Assembly (NCBI RefSeq): GCF_902459535.1
Contig: NZ_LR699553.1
Location: forward strand, 3,224,001 to 3,288,000
DNA from: Paraburkholderia dioscoreae
Lineage (GTDB): Bacteria; Pseudomonadota; Gammaproteobacteria; Burkholderiales; Burkholderiaceae
Length of the DNA: 64,000 nt
Direction of reading: 5' to 3'
Under the pieces are notes generated by a model. The model was not told the origin of the DNA, ran no database searches, and saw nothing but the letters and a program-made list of their open reading frames with translations. Every line of letters begins with the position of its first letter. Positions within the stretch are counted from its first letter, which is position 1. Below are positions 7,359 through 16,106 of this stretch, piece after piece. The translations under genes were made by a program, and so were the position numbers.

Positions 7359-8722
7359 GCGACGCCGCGCACGACGCGGACACGTCGGCAGCGGCGCCCG
7401 CCGTTCCCGTGCGCTGGCACCGCCGGGTGCTGGCGCTGGCTTTTCCCATCGTCCTCGCCAATCTGACGCAGCCGATTCTCGGCGCGGTCGACACGGCCGT
7501 CGCCGGTCATCTGGACGGCGCTTCGTATCTCGGCGGTGTGGCGCTCGGCGGCCTCTTTTTCAACTTCGTGTTCTGGGGCTTCGGCTTCCTGCGCATGGGC
7601 ACCACGGGTCTGGTCGCGCAAGCGCACGGCGCGAACGACCGGGCCGGGTTGCGCAACAACGTCGTACGCGCGCTGCTGCTGGCGGCCGCGATCGGCGCCG
7701 TGGTGCTGGCGCTGCAAATGCCGCTGATCGATTACGCGTTGCGCGTGATCGGCGGCAGCGACGCGGTGCAACGCAACGCACGGCTCTATTGCCACGCGCG
7801 CATCTGGGCGGCCCCGCTCGCGCTCGGCAACTACGTCGTGCTCGGCTGGCTGCTCGGCACGCAGCAGGTGCGGCTCGCGTTGCTCTCGCAGGTGTTTATC
7901 AACAGTGTGAACATCGTGGCGGTGCTGCTGTACGTGTACGTGTTCGATTGGAGCGTGGCCGGCATCGGCGCGGCCACGGCCACCGCCGACGCACTCGGCT
8001 TCGTGCTCGGCGCCGCGCTGTTATGGTACGGCAGGCCGCGCGGCCTGCCCGCGCTGAACCGCGCCGCGTTGTTCGACGCGGCCGCCCTCAGGCGGCTGGT
8101 GGTGCTCAACCGCGACATTTTCATACGCACGGTGTGTCTGCTCTCGTCGTTCGGCTGGTTTGCGCATCTGGGCGCGCGGCAAGGCGACGCCACGCTCGCC
8201 GCCAATGCGCTGCTGCTCAATTTTCAGACCTTCATGGCCTACGGACTCGACGGCTTCGCGCATGCCGCCGAAGCGCTGGTCGGCGCGGCGATCGGCGCAC
8301 GCGACCGGCATGCGTTCACCCAGGCGATCAAGGTGACTGCGCTGTGGGCCACACTCGGCGCGCTGGGGTTCTCGCTGGTGTATTGGGGCGCGGGCTCGTG
8401 GATCGTCGAACGTCTGACGGATCAGGCCGCCGTGCGCGCGACCGCAGAGATGTATCTGCCGTGGGCCGCGCTCTCGCCGGTGGTGTCCGTGTGGGGCTTT
8501 CTGCTCGACGGCGTGTTTATCGGCGCGACCCGCACGCGCGAACTGATGACGTCGATGGTGGTGTCGTTTGCGCTGTTCGTGGCGGCTTCGTGGGCCTTGC
8601 TGGCGCTCTACGGCAACCACGGCTTGTGGGCCGCGATGCTGCTTTTCATGGCGCTGCGCGGTCTCACGCTCGGCCGCTATGTGCCTGCTGTCGTACGCGG
8701 TATGGCCGGTGCAGCGGCATAA
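7355..8722 (+). CDS. MATE family efflux transporter (DinF type)
   Basis: 455 residues with about twelve membrane helices. The MATE N-terminal signature is clear (ALAFPIVLANLTQPILGAVD, then VALGGLFFNFVFWGFGFLRMGTTGLVAQ), which resembles the DinF branch of cation-coupled multidrug/toxin exporters in the inner membrane. The start is taken as TTG 7355, with AGGA about seven bases upstream and a TTGA overlap with the DUF2288 stop; the open frame runs upstream to 7235 but only within the DUF2288 coding sequence. Substrate unknown. Confidence 0.88.
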   Translation: MSDAAHDADTSAAAPAVPVRWHRRVLALAFPIVLANLTQPILGAVDTAVAGHLDGASYLGGVALGGLFFNFVFWGFGFLRMGTTGLVAQAHGANDRAGLRNNVVRALLLAAAIGAVVLALQMPLIDYALRVIGGSDAVQRNARLYCHARIWAAPLALGNYVVLGWLLGTQQVRLALLSQVFINSVNIVAVLLYVYVFDWSVAGIGAATATADALGFVLGAALLWYGRPRGLPALNRAALFDAAALRRLVVLNRDIFIRTVCLLSSFGWFAHLGARQGDATLAANALLLNFQTFMAYGLDGFAHAAEALVGAAIGARDRHAFTQAIKVTALWATLGALGFSLVYWGAGSWIVERLTDQAAVRATAEMYLPWAALSPVVSVWGFLLDGVFIGATRTRELMTSMVVSFALFVAASWALLALYGNHGLWAAMLLFMALRGLTLGRYVPAVVRGMAGAAA

Positions 8723-8921
8723 ACGCTGCGCGTTTCGCATCGCGGCAACCAGTTACGGCTTGAAACAAGCGCACACATATCCGGCGCAGCGCTCGCCTAG
8801 AATGACTTCAGCCCGCGCTCTCCGCGCGAACAGTCTGCGCGGGTCAGAGGTGCCGGCGTGCCCGCGCCGGTGCTTCGCCTTTACCAGCCGGCAGGCTCGC
8901 CATGTCGTTTCCGGTCGGCGC

Positions 8922-9092
8922 TCAAGGCGTGACCGGCGCAGGCACCATCGCGGGCGGACGGGTGTCGGTGGGCACGCCGTGATAGTCGACGGGGTCGCGC
9001 GGCGGCGGTCCGCCGTGGTGGCCGGACGGGTCGTTCGCACAGCCGGCAAGGCCGGCAATCAGCAGCAACGCAGTCATCGGAATGCGGATCAT
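8922..9092 (-). CDS. Small proline-rich lipoprotein (56 aa)
   Basis: From ATG 9092 the product is 56 residues: a short signal peptide (MIRIPMTALLLIAGLAGC) with a lipobox LAGC, then a mature 38-residue Pro/His/Gly-rich tail (SGHHGGPPPRDPVDYHGV). A GGGAG lies about ten bases upstream on the minus strand. Likely a membrane-anchored small lipoprotein of unknown role; no recognised family. Confidence 0.6.
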   Translation of the reverse strand: MIRIPMTALLLIAGLAGCANDPSGHHGGPPPRDPVDYHGVPTDTRPPAMVPAPVTP

Positions 9093-9272
9093 AAACAGTG
9101 GTCTCCCGGTGCAGAACGAAAAGCGGCAGCTAGCCAGTGAGCCTGCTGCCGCGGGCGCCGAGAGTCTACCCGCAAAGCGCGTTCCGCGATGCCGCGGCAG
9201 GCAGGGGGCTCCTCCCATTTTGTCGTGCGTGACCTACTATGAAGTCACCGCCGCATGTCAAAGGAGGCTGCC

Positions 9273-9446
9273 ATGGACGCTGAAACGATCGCGGGTCTGA
9301 TCGGACTCGCAATAGGCCTGCTCGTGCTACTCGCACTGTCGATTTTCGAAGCGAGAACGTATCGGCGCGAACACGACGGCGAAGGCATGGTGCATCACTG
9401 GCTGACGCATCAGCATATGCCGCATTGGATGCGTCGCCGGCACTGA
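9273..9446 (+). CDS. Small single-pass membrane protein (57 aa)
   Basis: Starts at ATG 9273 behind an excellent AAAGGAGG ribosome binding site five bases upstream. A single N-terminal helix (IAGLIGLAIGLLVLLALSIF) is followed by a charged, His-rich tail (residues about 30-57, with MVHHWLTHQHMPHWMRRRH) that could face the cytoplasm and might bind metal. Not a family I recognise. Confidence 0.7.
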   Translation: MDAETIAGLIGLAIGLLVLLALSIFEARTYRREHDGEGMVHHWLTHQHMPHWMRRRH

Positions 9447-9808
9447 ACGGGGAATTGGCCGCCTGGCGATAATGCAGGCAGCGGTCTTATCGTGGCAGGC
9501 GGGTTTGATCGCACCAGCGCGCTTGAAGCGAGCGCGGTGGTCATGCTTTGACACATTGTGCGATGACGGCCGCCATCGCCATCGCCACGCGAGTTTTTCC
9601 TGTGCGCCATTCGTGCTGTTGCGTCGTCTCCCGGCGCCCGCACGCACCGCACACCCCTTTTCCCTTTCGTCCCTTACCACCCTTTAGGCACACGCCTTGC
9701 TGATCTTCAGCCTGCAAAGGCGCGCAGGCTGCGCGTGGAGCGTCCCGGCGTGAATGCGCCGAACCAACCAGACTAACTGGCTTTAAAAGCTGGATAAGGA
9801 GAACCAGA

Positions 9809-9967
9809 ATGACCATCGGAACCATACTGCTCATCGTGCTCATCCTCCTGCTGATCGGCGCGCTACCAAGCTGGCCTTACAGTAGCGGCTGGGGCTACCG
9901 CCCAACCGGAGTCCTGGGCGTCGTGCTGATCATCGTGATCGTATTGCTGCTGATGGGCCGCATATAA
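9809..9967 (+). CDS. DUF3309 family small membrane protein (52 aa)
   Basis: 52 residues, below common ORF length cut-offs. ATG 9809 has AAGGAG nine bases upstream. The sequence is two hydrophobic helices (TIGTILLIVLILLLIGALP and VLGVVLIIVIVLLLMG) joined by a turn PSWPYSSGWGYRPTG, exactly the DUF3309 pattern. These proteins are common in proteobacteria, often linked to general stress, but have no proven role. Confidence 0.88.
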   Translation: MTIGTILLIVLILLLIGALPSWPYSSGWGYRPTGVLGVVLIIVIVLLLMGRI

Positions 9968-10019
9968 CGCGGCCGAACTGCGCATTCGAGTGTTCGTTCC
10001 GGTCCGGCGCAAATCGTGA

Positions 10020-10049
10020 TTGACTCTGGCACCCAATGCCACGTAGAAT
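10020..10049 (+). promoter_or_regulatory. Promoter of tRNA-Pro
   Basis: TTGACT (10020-10025), an 18-base spacer and TAGAAT (10044-10049), ending about 11 bases before the tRNA. Confidence 0.75.
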
Positions 10050-10060
10050 CTCGGATTCGT

Positions 10061-10137
10061 CGGAGCGTAGCGCAGCCTGGTAGCGCATCTGATTTGGGAT
10101 CAGAGGGTCGAAGGTTCGAATCCTTTCGCTCCGACCA
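10061..10137 (+). tRNA. tRNA-Pro (anticodon TGG)
   Basis: 77 nt including encoded CCA. Acceptor stem CGGAGCG / CGCTCCG, D arm TAGCGCAGCCTGG, anticodon loop TTTGGGA (anticodon TGG, reading CCN proline codons) and T arm GGTTCGAATCC. Own promoter upstream and intrinsic terminator downstream. Confidence 0.96.
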
Positions 10138-10151
10138 CGAAAAGCAACATG

Positions 10152-10184
10152 AAACCCGCGTAGCCTTCGGCTTCGCGGGTTTTT
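10152..10184 (+). terminator. Terminator of tRNA-Pro
   Basis: Stem AAACCCGCG / CGCGGGTTT with an inner AGCC-TTC-GGCT hairpin, followed by T residues, 14 bases after the tRNA. Confidence 0.88.
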
Positions 10185-10382
10185 GCTTTTTGGGTTCGCC
10201 CTTGCGATATGCGGTGGCGCTTGCAGGCGGTGGCGCTTACAGTCCTCCCAAAAATACGTCCGCCTGAATGATTCGCCTGAACCATCGCCTTGCGGCCGCA
10301 CGACGCCGCATGCGACAGTGATCGAAACCCGGCGCATGCCTGAGCAGGCTCAAGCGCCGCAACCAGAGTCAAGGAGACACGC

Positions 10383-10841
10383 ATGGATCTGATTCTCTGG
10401 CGTCACGCCGAAGCCGAAGACATTGCCAGCACCGACCTCGCGCGAGCGCTCACCACCCGGGGCCGCAAGCAGGCGCAAAACGTCGCCAAATGGCTGCGCA
10501 CGCGGCTGCCCGACGACGCCCTCGTGCTCGCGAGTCCGGCTGTGCGCACCATCCAGACCGCCGAGACCTTGAGCGACCAGTATCGCGTCGTACGCGAACT
10601 CGCGCCCAACGCGAGCGCGGACAATGTGCTGGACGCAGCCGGATGGCCTGGAGGCGTCGCGCAAACGGTGGTGATAGTCGGCCATCAACCAACGCTCGGC
10701 CATGTTGCCGCGCGTCTGCTCGGCAATAGCGAAGCAAGCTGGCCGCTCAAGAAAGCCGGCGTATGGTGGATTGCAAGCCGTGAACGCGACGGCGACGACC
10801 AGGCCGTGCTGCGCGCCGCGATAAGCCCCGATCTGGTCTGA
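10383..10841 (+). CDS. sixA: SixA-type phosphohistidine phosphatase
   Basis: 152 residues, histidine-phosphatase (phosphoglycerate mutase-like) fold. The catalytic motif is at the very N-terminus (MDLILWRHAEAED, nucleophile His8), followed by the conserved arginine in VLASPAVRTIQTAE and the second catalytic His in VVIVGHQPTLG. SixA removes phosphate from phosphohistidines on HPt domains or PTS proteins, damping phosphorelays. AAGGAG sits upstream of the ATG. The neighbouring genes give no partner; monocistronic. The family also has small-molecule phosphatases, so the substrate is inferred. Confidence 0.85.
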   Translation: MDLILWRHAEAEDIASTDLARALTTRGRKQAQNVAKWLRTRLPDDALVLASPAVRTIQTAETLSDQYRVVRELAPNASADNVLDAAGWPGGVAQTVVIVGHQPTLGHVAARLLGNSEASWPLKKAGVWWIASRERDGDDQAVLRAAISPDLV

Positions 10842-11055
10842 TCCGGTTCAACCGGGCCTGCGCCAGCCCACACGGCGCACGAACGCTGCCGCGCCGCTCG
10901 CATCGGTCAGGCACCTCATCTCACTGCGCCGGGACCACATCGTCCCGGCGCTCCAACCGCGCCGGACCAGCGCGCCACTCCCCGCCTTTCGCGCGGGAAC
11001 AACACTTGCCGACACCAGTCGCGAGATTACAAGCCGCAGGCACGCAGCTTACGCA
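10842..11055. other. Intergenic region between sixA and the olsB control region
   Basis: GC-rich, with no plausible gene, tRNA or strong hairpin apart from a small CCGGTT-CAA-CCGG-like element right after the sixA stop. No clear terminator for sixA is seen. Confidence 0.5.
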
Positions 11056-11073
11056 CAGTCATCCAATCGTCAT
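11056..11073 (+). promoter_or_regulatory. Candidate Pho box upstream of olsB
   Basis: Two 7-base direct repeats, CAGTCAT and TCGTCAT, separated by four bases (CCAA). This is the 7-4-7 arrangement of the PhoB box (consensus half-site CTGTCAT). It is about 80 bases upstream of the olsB start. Confidence 0.5.
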
Positions 11074-11152
11074 GGCTTTGCCATGCGAGCGTCACCAGGC
11101 GTTACTACATTGGCGAAAAAAGAAATCTCCCTTTTTTCGACCAGGATCCCCC

Positions 11153-11965
11153 ATGCGAGAACTGCCGACGCCTACCCTGCCCCTCGCTTCGATCTTCGAG
11201 TCGCGCCGTCTGCCGCGCGCCGAAGAAACGGTCACCGCCCAGCATCGTCTGCAGGTTACGTGGGCGCGTACCGACGAAGAACTGCGCGAGGCTCAGCGTC
11301 TGCGCTACCGCGTGTTCGCCGACGAAATGGGCGCACGCCTGACGGGCCCTGCGGGGCTCGACGTCGATCCGTTCGACTCCTACTGCGATCACCTGCTGGT
11401 GCGCGATCTCGACACGCTGAAAGTGGTCGGCACGTATCGCGCGTTGCCGCCGCATCAGGCCGCGCGCATCGGCCGCCTGTATGCGGAAAGCGAATTCGAC
11501 GTGTCGCGCCTGACGCACCTGCGCGCCAAGATGGTCGAAGTGGGCCGCTCATGCGTGCATCCCGACTATCGCAGCGGCTCGGTGATCATGTCGTTGTGGG
11601 CGGGCCTCGCCGCCTACATGAAGCACAACGGCTACGAGACGATGCTCGGCTGCGCGAGCGTCGCGATGGTCGACGGCGGCCACTATGCGGCGAATCTGTA
11701 TTGCTCGGTGCGCGACAACGCGCTGACGGCGCCGGAATATCGCGCGTTCCCGCACACGCCGCTACCGGTGGATGAATTGCAAACGGGTGCCGAAGTGGCA
11801 CCGCCGCCGCTGGTGAAGGGCTATCTGCGGCTCGGCGCGAAGATTTGCGGCGCACCGGCATGGGATCCCGACTTCAATACCGCGGACTTTCTGACGCTGT
11901 TCCGTTTGTCCGATATCAATGCACGTTACGCTCGCCATTTCCTCGGCGACGCCTTGCCGCGCTGA
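11153..11965 (+). CDS. olsB: OlsB-type L-ornithine N-alpha-acyltransferase (GNAT)
   Basis: 270 residues. An N-terminal GNAT-like acyltransferase domain of the OlsB/haemolysin-like type is visible: EELREAQRLRYRVFADEMGA, then VDPFDSYCDHLLVRD, VVGTYRALPP, the conserved EVGRSCVHPDYRSGSVIMSLWAGLA, and LGCASVAM. OlsB transfers a 3-hydroxyacyl chain from acyl carrier protein to the ornithine amino group, the first step in ornithine-lipid synthesis at the inner membrane. In other bacteria this lipid replaces phospholipids under phosphate starvation, which fits the Pho-box-like site upstream and the nearby pho/pst genes. ATG 11153 follows AGGA; an A/T-rich hairpin (11114-11139) precedes it. Confidence 0.82.
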   Translation: MRELPTPTLPLASIFESRRLPRAEETVTAQHRLQVTWARTDEELREAQRLRYRVFADEMGARLTGPAGLDVDPFDSYCDHLLVRDLDTLKVVGTYRALPPHQAARIGRLYAESEFDVSRLTHLRAKMVEVGRSCVHPDYRSGSVIMSLWAGLAAYMKHNGYETMLGCASVAMVDGGHYAANLYCSVRDNALTAPEYRAFPHTPLPVDELQTGAEVAPPPLVKGYLRLGAKICGAPAWDPDFNTADFLTLFRLSDINARYARHFLGDALPR

Positions 11966-11987
11966 ACGGGCTAACGGCCGTAAAAAA

Positions 11988-12010
11988 AGCCCGGCGACAT
12001 GCCGGGCTTT
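11988..12010. terminator. Bidirectional terminator between olsB and ppx
   Basis: 8-bp stem AGCCCGGC / GCCGGGCT with a five-base loop. Seven A residues flank its left side (T7 on the minus strand, ending ppx) and TTT its right side (plus strand, ending olsB). The two genes converge here. Confidence 0.88.
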
Positions 12011-12046
12011 CTCATTCATGCGCCTCGCACGAGGCTTTAAGCGGCT

Positions 12047-13558
12047 TCAATCGTCCGTATAGACCACACGATACGGAATGCCAACCTTTTCCCACTCCGC
12101 GGCCTCCTGAATCAGGCTGTAGTCGGTAAGCGGATTGTTGCCCACCCACTCGTTCGGCAAACGCGCCTCATAACCATTGTTGACCTGTGCCACCGAAATT
12201 CCCGGCAAGCCGACATCGGCACGCCGACGGCACAGCAGCGCCGCGAGTCGCAGGCAGAACAATAGCGGCCACTCCACTTCGCGCGTTTGCGAGAGCTTGC
12301 CGAGTTTGCCCGCATGGCCGAGCACGAGCGCGGCGAGCCGCGCCTGGTCGGTGCGCGAAAAGCCTGGCATATCCGCGTTGCTGGCAATGTAGGCCGAATG
12401 CTTGTGATACGCGCTATGCGAGATGGACAGACCAATTTCGTGCAACGCTGCCGCCCAGCCGAGAAACATGCGGTTTTCCGCACGGCGCTCCTCGTCGGGT
12501 TCCGCGAACTGATCGTAAAAGCGCACCGCGAGTTCGCCGATACGCCCCGCCTGCGCCCGATCCACGCCATAGCGGCGCATGAAGCCCTCCACCGTCACCG
12601 TGCGCATGTCTTCGTGTTGCGAGCGGCCCAGCAGGTCGTACAGCACGCCCAGACGCAGCGCGCCGTCCGTGGTGTCGACGTATTCGACGCCCAGTTCGTC
12701 GAACACCGCGATCATGATCGACAGGCCACCGGCCAGCACCGGAATGCGATCGCCCTTCAGCGCGACGAGCTTCAGCCGATTGACGTTCTCCGCCTTGATC
12801 AGCGCGCGTTTGAGCCGTTCGAGCCCACCGCGCGAAATGCCGTGCGTGATGCCCGCGTCGTTGAAGCCGTTCGCCTCGACCAGTTCAGCGAGCGCGCGCG
12901 CCGTGCCCGACGAGCCGATCGCCTGCTCCCAGCCGGTTTTCTTGTACTCGGCGGAAATGATCTGGATTTCGCGCCCCGCGGCAAGCTCGGCCTGGCGCAT
13001 GGTGTATTCGTCGACATTGCCGGCCGGGAAAAATGCACGGCTATGGCTCACGCAGCCGATATACAGGCTCTCCATCTTGATCGGCGTGTAGTGCGAACCG
13101 ATGATGAATTCCGTCGAGCCGCCGCCGATATCGACCACGAGGCGTTTGCCGGGACTCGCGGGCACGGAGTGTGCGGCCCCTGCATAGATCAGGCGCGCTT
13201 CTTCACGTCCGGCGATCACTTCGATCGGGAAGCCGAGCGCGGCTTGCGCCTCGCCGAGAAATTCGCCGGCGTTCTTGGCGATGCGCAGCGTATTGGTGGC
13301 GACCGCGCGGACGTGATCGGGATGAAAGTCGCGCAGACGCTCGCCAAAGCGCTTGAGCGCGTCCCAGCCGCGCACCTGCGAAGCGCGGTCGAGCATCTTG
13401 TCGCGCGACAGGCCAGCGGCAAGACGGACCGGTTCGCGCAAGGCGTCGACCTGATAAATCTGGCTGCCCGCGTCGGTTTCCTCGACCCGGCCGACGATCA
13501 GCCGGAAGCTGTTCGAGCCGAGATCGACGGCAGCGAGGAGTTGTGGCGTAGTGACCAT
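12047..13558 (-). CDS. ppx: Exopolyphosphatase (Ppx/GppA family)
   Basis: 503 residues from ATG 13558. The ASKHA-fold phosphate-binding loops are visible: AAVDLGSNSFRLIVG at the N-terminus, ATNTLRIAKNAGEF, and VVDIGGGSTEFIIG; the glutamate of the first domain lies in the EEARLIYAG segment. A C-terminal HD-like region follows (AALHEIGLSISHSAYHKHSAYI). The enzyme hydrolyses inorganic polyphosphate from its ends and may also act on pppGpp. Longer starts at 13672 and 13693 are open but add a low-complexity stretch, so 13558 is preferred. Divergent from ppk with a Pho-box-like site in between. Confidence 0.9.
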   Translation of the reverse strand: MVTTPQLLAAVDLGSNSFRLIVGRVEETDAGSQIYQVDALREPVRLAAGLSRDKMLDRASQVRGWDALKRFGERLRDFHPDHVRAVATNTLRIAKNAGEFLGEAQAALGFPIEVIAGREEARLIYAGAAHSVPASPGKRLVVDIGGGSTEFIIGSHYTPIKMESLYIGCVSHSRAFFPAGNVDEYTMRQAELAAGREIQIISAEYKKTGWEQAIGSSGTARALAELVEANGFNDAGITHGISRGGLERLKRALIKAENVNRLKLVALKGDRIPVLAGGLSIMIAVFDELGVEYVDTTDGALRLGVLYDLLGRSQHEDMRTVTVEGFMRRYGVDRAQAGRIGELAVRFYDQFAEPDEERRAENRMFLGWAAALHEIGLSISHSAYHKHSAYIASNADMPGFSRTDQARLAALVLGHAGKLGKLSQTREVEWPLLFCLRLAALLCRRRADVGLPGISVAQVNNGYEARLPNEWVGNNPLTDYSLIQEAAEWEKVGIPYRVVYTDD

Positions 13559-13792
13559 CGAGTAAGCGGACTCCATGCGCGCAAGCGCGGCGGCGGTGGA
13601 TGCATTGGGAGCCGGATGTCCATTCGACGCCCTGGACGCCTTCTGGCCGGCCGCGCTGTTCAAAGACACCATTCTAAGCGTACCGGACCTCACGATGTCA
13701 CCTCGCAGCGTTGGGGGGAACTATGGTCCCATATGAACTGCGTCATATTGACGACACGCAGCGAATCCGGCGTAAAATTTAAAAGATCGAGA

Positions 13793-13810
13793 ATGTCATA
13801 ACAACGTCAT
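13793..13810 (+). promoter_or_regulatory. Candidate Pho box upstream of ppk
   Basis: ATGTCAT and ACGTCAT, separated by AACA (7-4-7), closely match the PhoB half-site CTGTCAT. A GAGAAT -10-like hexamer follows eight bases downstream, the position expected at PhoB-activated promoters that lack a good -35. The ppk start is 64 bases further on; ppx diverges on the other side. Confidence 0.65.
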
Positions 13811-13873
13811 CATACTGTGAGAATTTCCGAGCGTCTTTCCGCCTCTCTTCCTGACATTCCATTCTCGCTGCCG

Positions 13874-15937
13874 ATGTCCATCCGCTACCCCTTATTGAAT
13901 CGCGAGCTGGGCATTCTGGGTTTCAACGAGCGTGTGTTGGCACAAGCTGCCGACCCAGCCGTCCCTTTGCTCGAACGCCTGCGCTTCATCTGCATCACCA
14001 GTAGCAATCTCGACGAATTCTTCGAAGTCCGCATGGCCGGACTGCAGGAGCAGATGCGCGACAACCCCGGCGCGCTGTCGCCGGACGGCATGTCGCTGCA
14101 GCACGTGTACGACCTCGTGGTCGAACGCGCGCAGAAGCTCGTGCATCGTCAATACACCATGCTGCACGACACGGTGCTCACCGCGCTCGAAGCGGAAGGC
14201 ATCTATTTTCACGGCACCGAAGCGTGGAACGAAGCGCAGACCGAATGGGCGCGCAACTACTTCTTCGACGAACTGTTGCCGGTGCTCACGCCGATCGGTC
14301 TCGATCCGGCGCATCCGTTTCCACGCGTGCTCAACAAGAGCCTGAACTTCGTGGTCGAACTGGAAGGCAAGGACGCGTTCGGCCGTCAGGCGATGATGGG
14401 CATCGTGCAGGCGCCGCGTGCGCTGCCGCGGCTCGTGCGCATGCCGCAAGAGCTATCCGGCTACCCGCATGGCTTCGTGCTGCTGAGTTCGCTGTTGCAA
14501 CGCTTTGTCGGCGAACTGTTTCCGAATCTCGTCGTGCGCAGTTGCAATCAGTTTCGCATCACGCGCAACAGCGAACTGTTCGTCGACGAAGATGAAATCA
14601 CCAACCTGCGGGTCGCGTTGCAGGGTGAGTTGCCGGCTCGGCATCTAGGCAACGCGGTGCGGCTCGAAGTGTCGGCGGAAACGCCCACACATGTGGTGCG
14701 GCGCCTGCTCGACGAAAGCAGCCTTTCCGACAAGGACTGCTATTACGCCGACGGCCCTGTCAATCTGGTGCGGCTGATGCAGTTGCCGGAGATGGTGGAC
14801 CGCCCCGATCTGAAGTTCGTGCCGCACATTCCCGCCATTCCGCCGCAGATCGCCAACAGCGCCAGCATGTTCGACGTGATCGATCAGGGCGACGTGCTGC
14901 TGCATCATCCGTACGAGAGTTTTCAACCGGTGCTCGAACTGTTGCTGCAAGCCGCCAAAGATCCGAACGTGGTGGCCATCAAACAGACCATCTATCGCAC
15001 CGGCACCGATTCGCCGCTGATGGACGCGCTGATGCAAGCCGCGCGCAACGGCAAGGAAGTCACGGTGGTGGTCGAACTGCTCGCGCGCTTCGACGAAGAA
15101 ACCAACATCAACTGGGCCTCGCAGCTCGAAGCGGTCGGCGCGCACGTCGTGTACGGCGTAGTCGGCCACAAGTGCCACGCGAAGATGATGCTGATCGTGC
15201 GGCGCGTGTCGACCGGCGGCAAGACCACGCTCAAGCGTTACGTCCATCTCGGCACCGGCAACTATCATCCGCGTACGGCGCGTCTTTACACCGACTTCGG
15301 CCTGATGACCGCCGATCAGAAAATCTGCGAAGACGTGCATCACGTATTCCAGCAACTGACCGGCATTGGCGGCGAACTGAAGCTGCACGAGTTGTGGCAG
15401 TCGCCGTTCACGCTGCATCCCAAACTGGTCGAGGCGATTCGCGCCGAAGCCGAGCATGCGCGCGCCGGCAAGAAAGCGCGCATTGTCGCGAAGATGAACG
15501 CGCTGCTCGAACCCACGGTGATCGCCGAGTTGTATGAAGCCGCGCAGGCCGGCGTGAAAATCGATCTGATCGTGCGCGGCGTGTGTTCGTTGCAGCCGGG
15601 CGTGGCGGGCCTCTCGGAGAACATCACCGTGCGCTCGATCGTCGGGCGCTTTCTCGAACATCACCGCATCTTCTACTTCTACGACGACGGCCGGGAACAG
15701 GTGTATCTGTCGAGCGCCGACTGGATGGACCGCAATTTCTTCCGGCGCGTGGAAGTCGCGTTCCCGGTCAACAACCGGCGCCTCAAGCGGCGTGTGATCG
15801 CCGAAGGTCTGTCGGCATTTCTCGGTGACAATCAGTCCGCCTGGCTGATGCAAAGCGACGGCCATTACCGGCGCCGCCGACCGGGCAAGTCTTCGCGCAA
15901 CGCGCAGATGAGTCTGCTGGGGAAATTCTGTTCGTGA
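13874..15937 (+). CDS. ppk: Polyphosphate kinase 1
   Basis: 687 residues, the normal PPK1 length. The enzyme reversibly transfers ATP gamma-phosphate to growing polyphosphate at the membrane. Domain order is visible: N domain (PLLNRELGILGFNERVLAQA), the SSNLDEFFEVRMAGL helix, head domain (LTPIGLDPAHPFP), and catalytic C1/C2 domains. These carry VVGHKCHAKMMLI, with the autophosphorylated histidine, and YVHLGTGNYHPRTARLYTDFGL with further phospholipase-D-like catalytic residues. The start is ATG 13874, where family similarity begins; the frame is open for 19 codons upstream. Divergent from ppx, so synthesis and breakdown of polyphosphate are encoded back to back. Confidence 0.95.
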   Translation: MSIRYPLLNRELGILGFNERVLAQAADPAVPLLERLRFICITSSNLDEFFEVRMAGLQEQMRDNPGALSPDGMSLQHVYDLVVERAQKLVHRQYTMLHDTVLTALEAEGIYFHGTEAWNEAQTEWARNYFFDELLPVLTPIGLDPAHPFPRVLNKSLNFVVELEGKDAFGRQAMMGIVQAPRALPRLVRMPQELSGYPHGFVLLSSLLQRFVGELFPNLVVRSCNQFRITRNSELFVDEDEITNLRVALQGELPARHLGNAVRLEVSAETPTHVVRRLLDESSLSDKDCYYADGPVNLVRLMQLPEMVDRPDLKFVPHIPAIPPQIANSASMFDVIDQGDVLLHHPYESFQPVLELLLQAAKDPNVVAIKQTIYRTGTDSPLMDALMQAARNGKEVTVVVELLARFDEETNINWASQLEAVGAHVVYGVVGHKCHAKMMLIVRRVSTGGKTTLKRYVHLGTGNYHPRTARLYTDFGLMTADQKICEDVHHVFQQLTGIGGELKLHELWQSPFTLHPKLVEAIRAEAEHARAGKKARIVAKMNALLEPTVIAELYEAAQAGVKIDLIVRGVCSLQPGVAGLSENITVRSIVGRFLEHHRIFYFYDDGREQVYLSSADWMDRNFFRRVEVAFPVNNRRLKRRVIAEGLSAFLGDNQSAWLMQSDGHYRRRRPGKSSRNAQMSLLGKFCS

Positions 15938-16106
15938 TGATCAGGCTCGCTTCGGCGAGTTGTGAGTTGGCAACAACACTCGCCACACGCCGTCGAGCAC
16001 GTTCCTTCCCGCGCTTTGAAAGGAGCTTTCCCGGCGGCGGGCAACGTCAGCCCCAAAATCACCTGCATGCGGCAATTCAGGACGGAGATGGTATCCGCTC
16101 ATGATT

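Noticed and set aside
7192..8763. A 523-codon frame overlapping the MATE gene on the same strand
   Set aside because: Arg/Ala-rich out-of-frame translation; the MATE frame has clear helices and family motifs.
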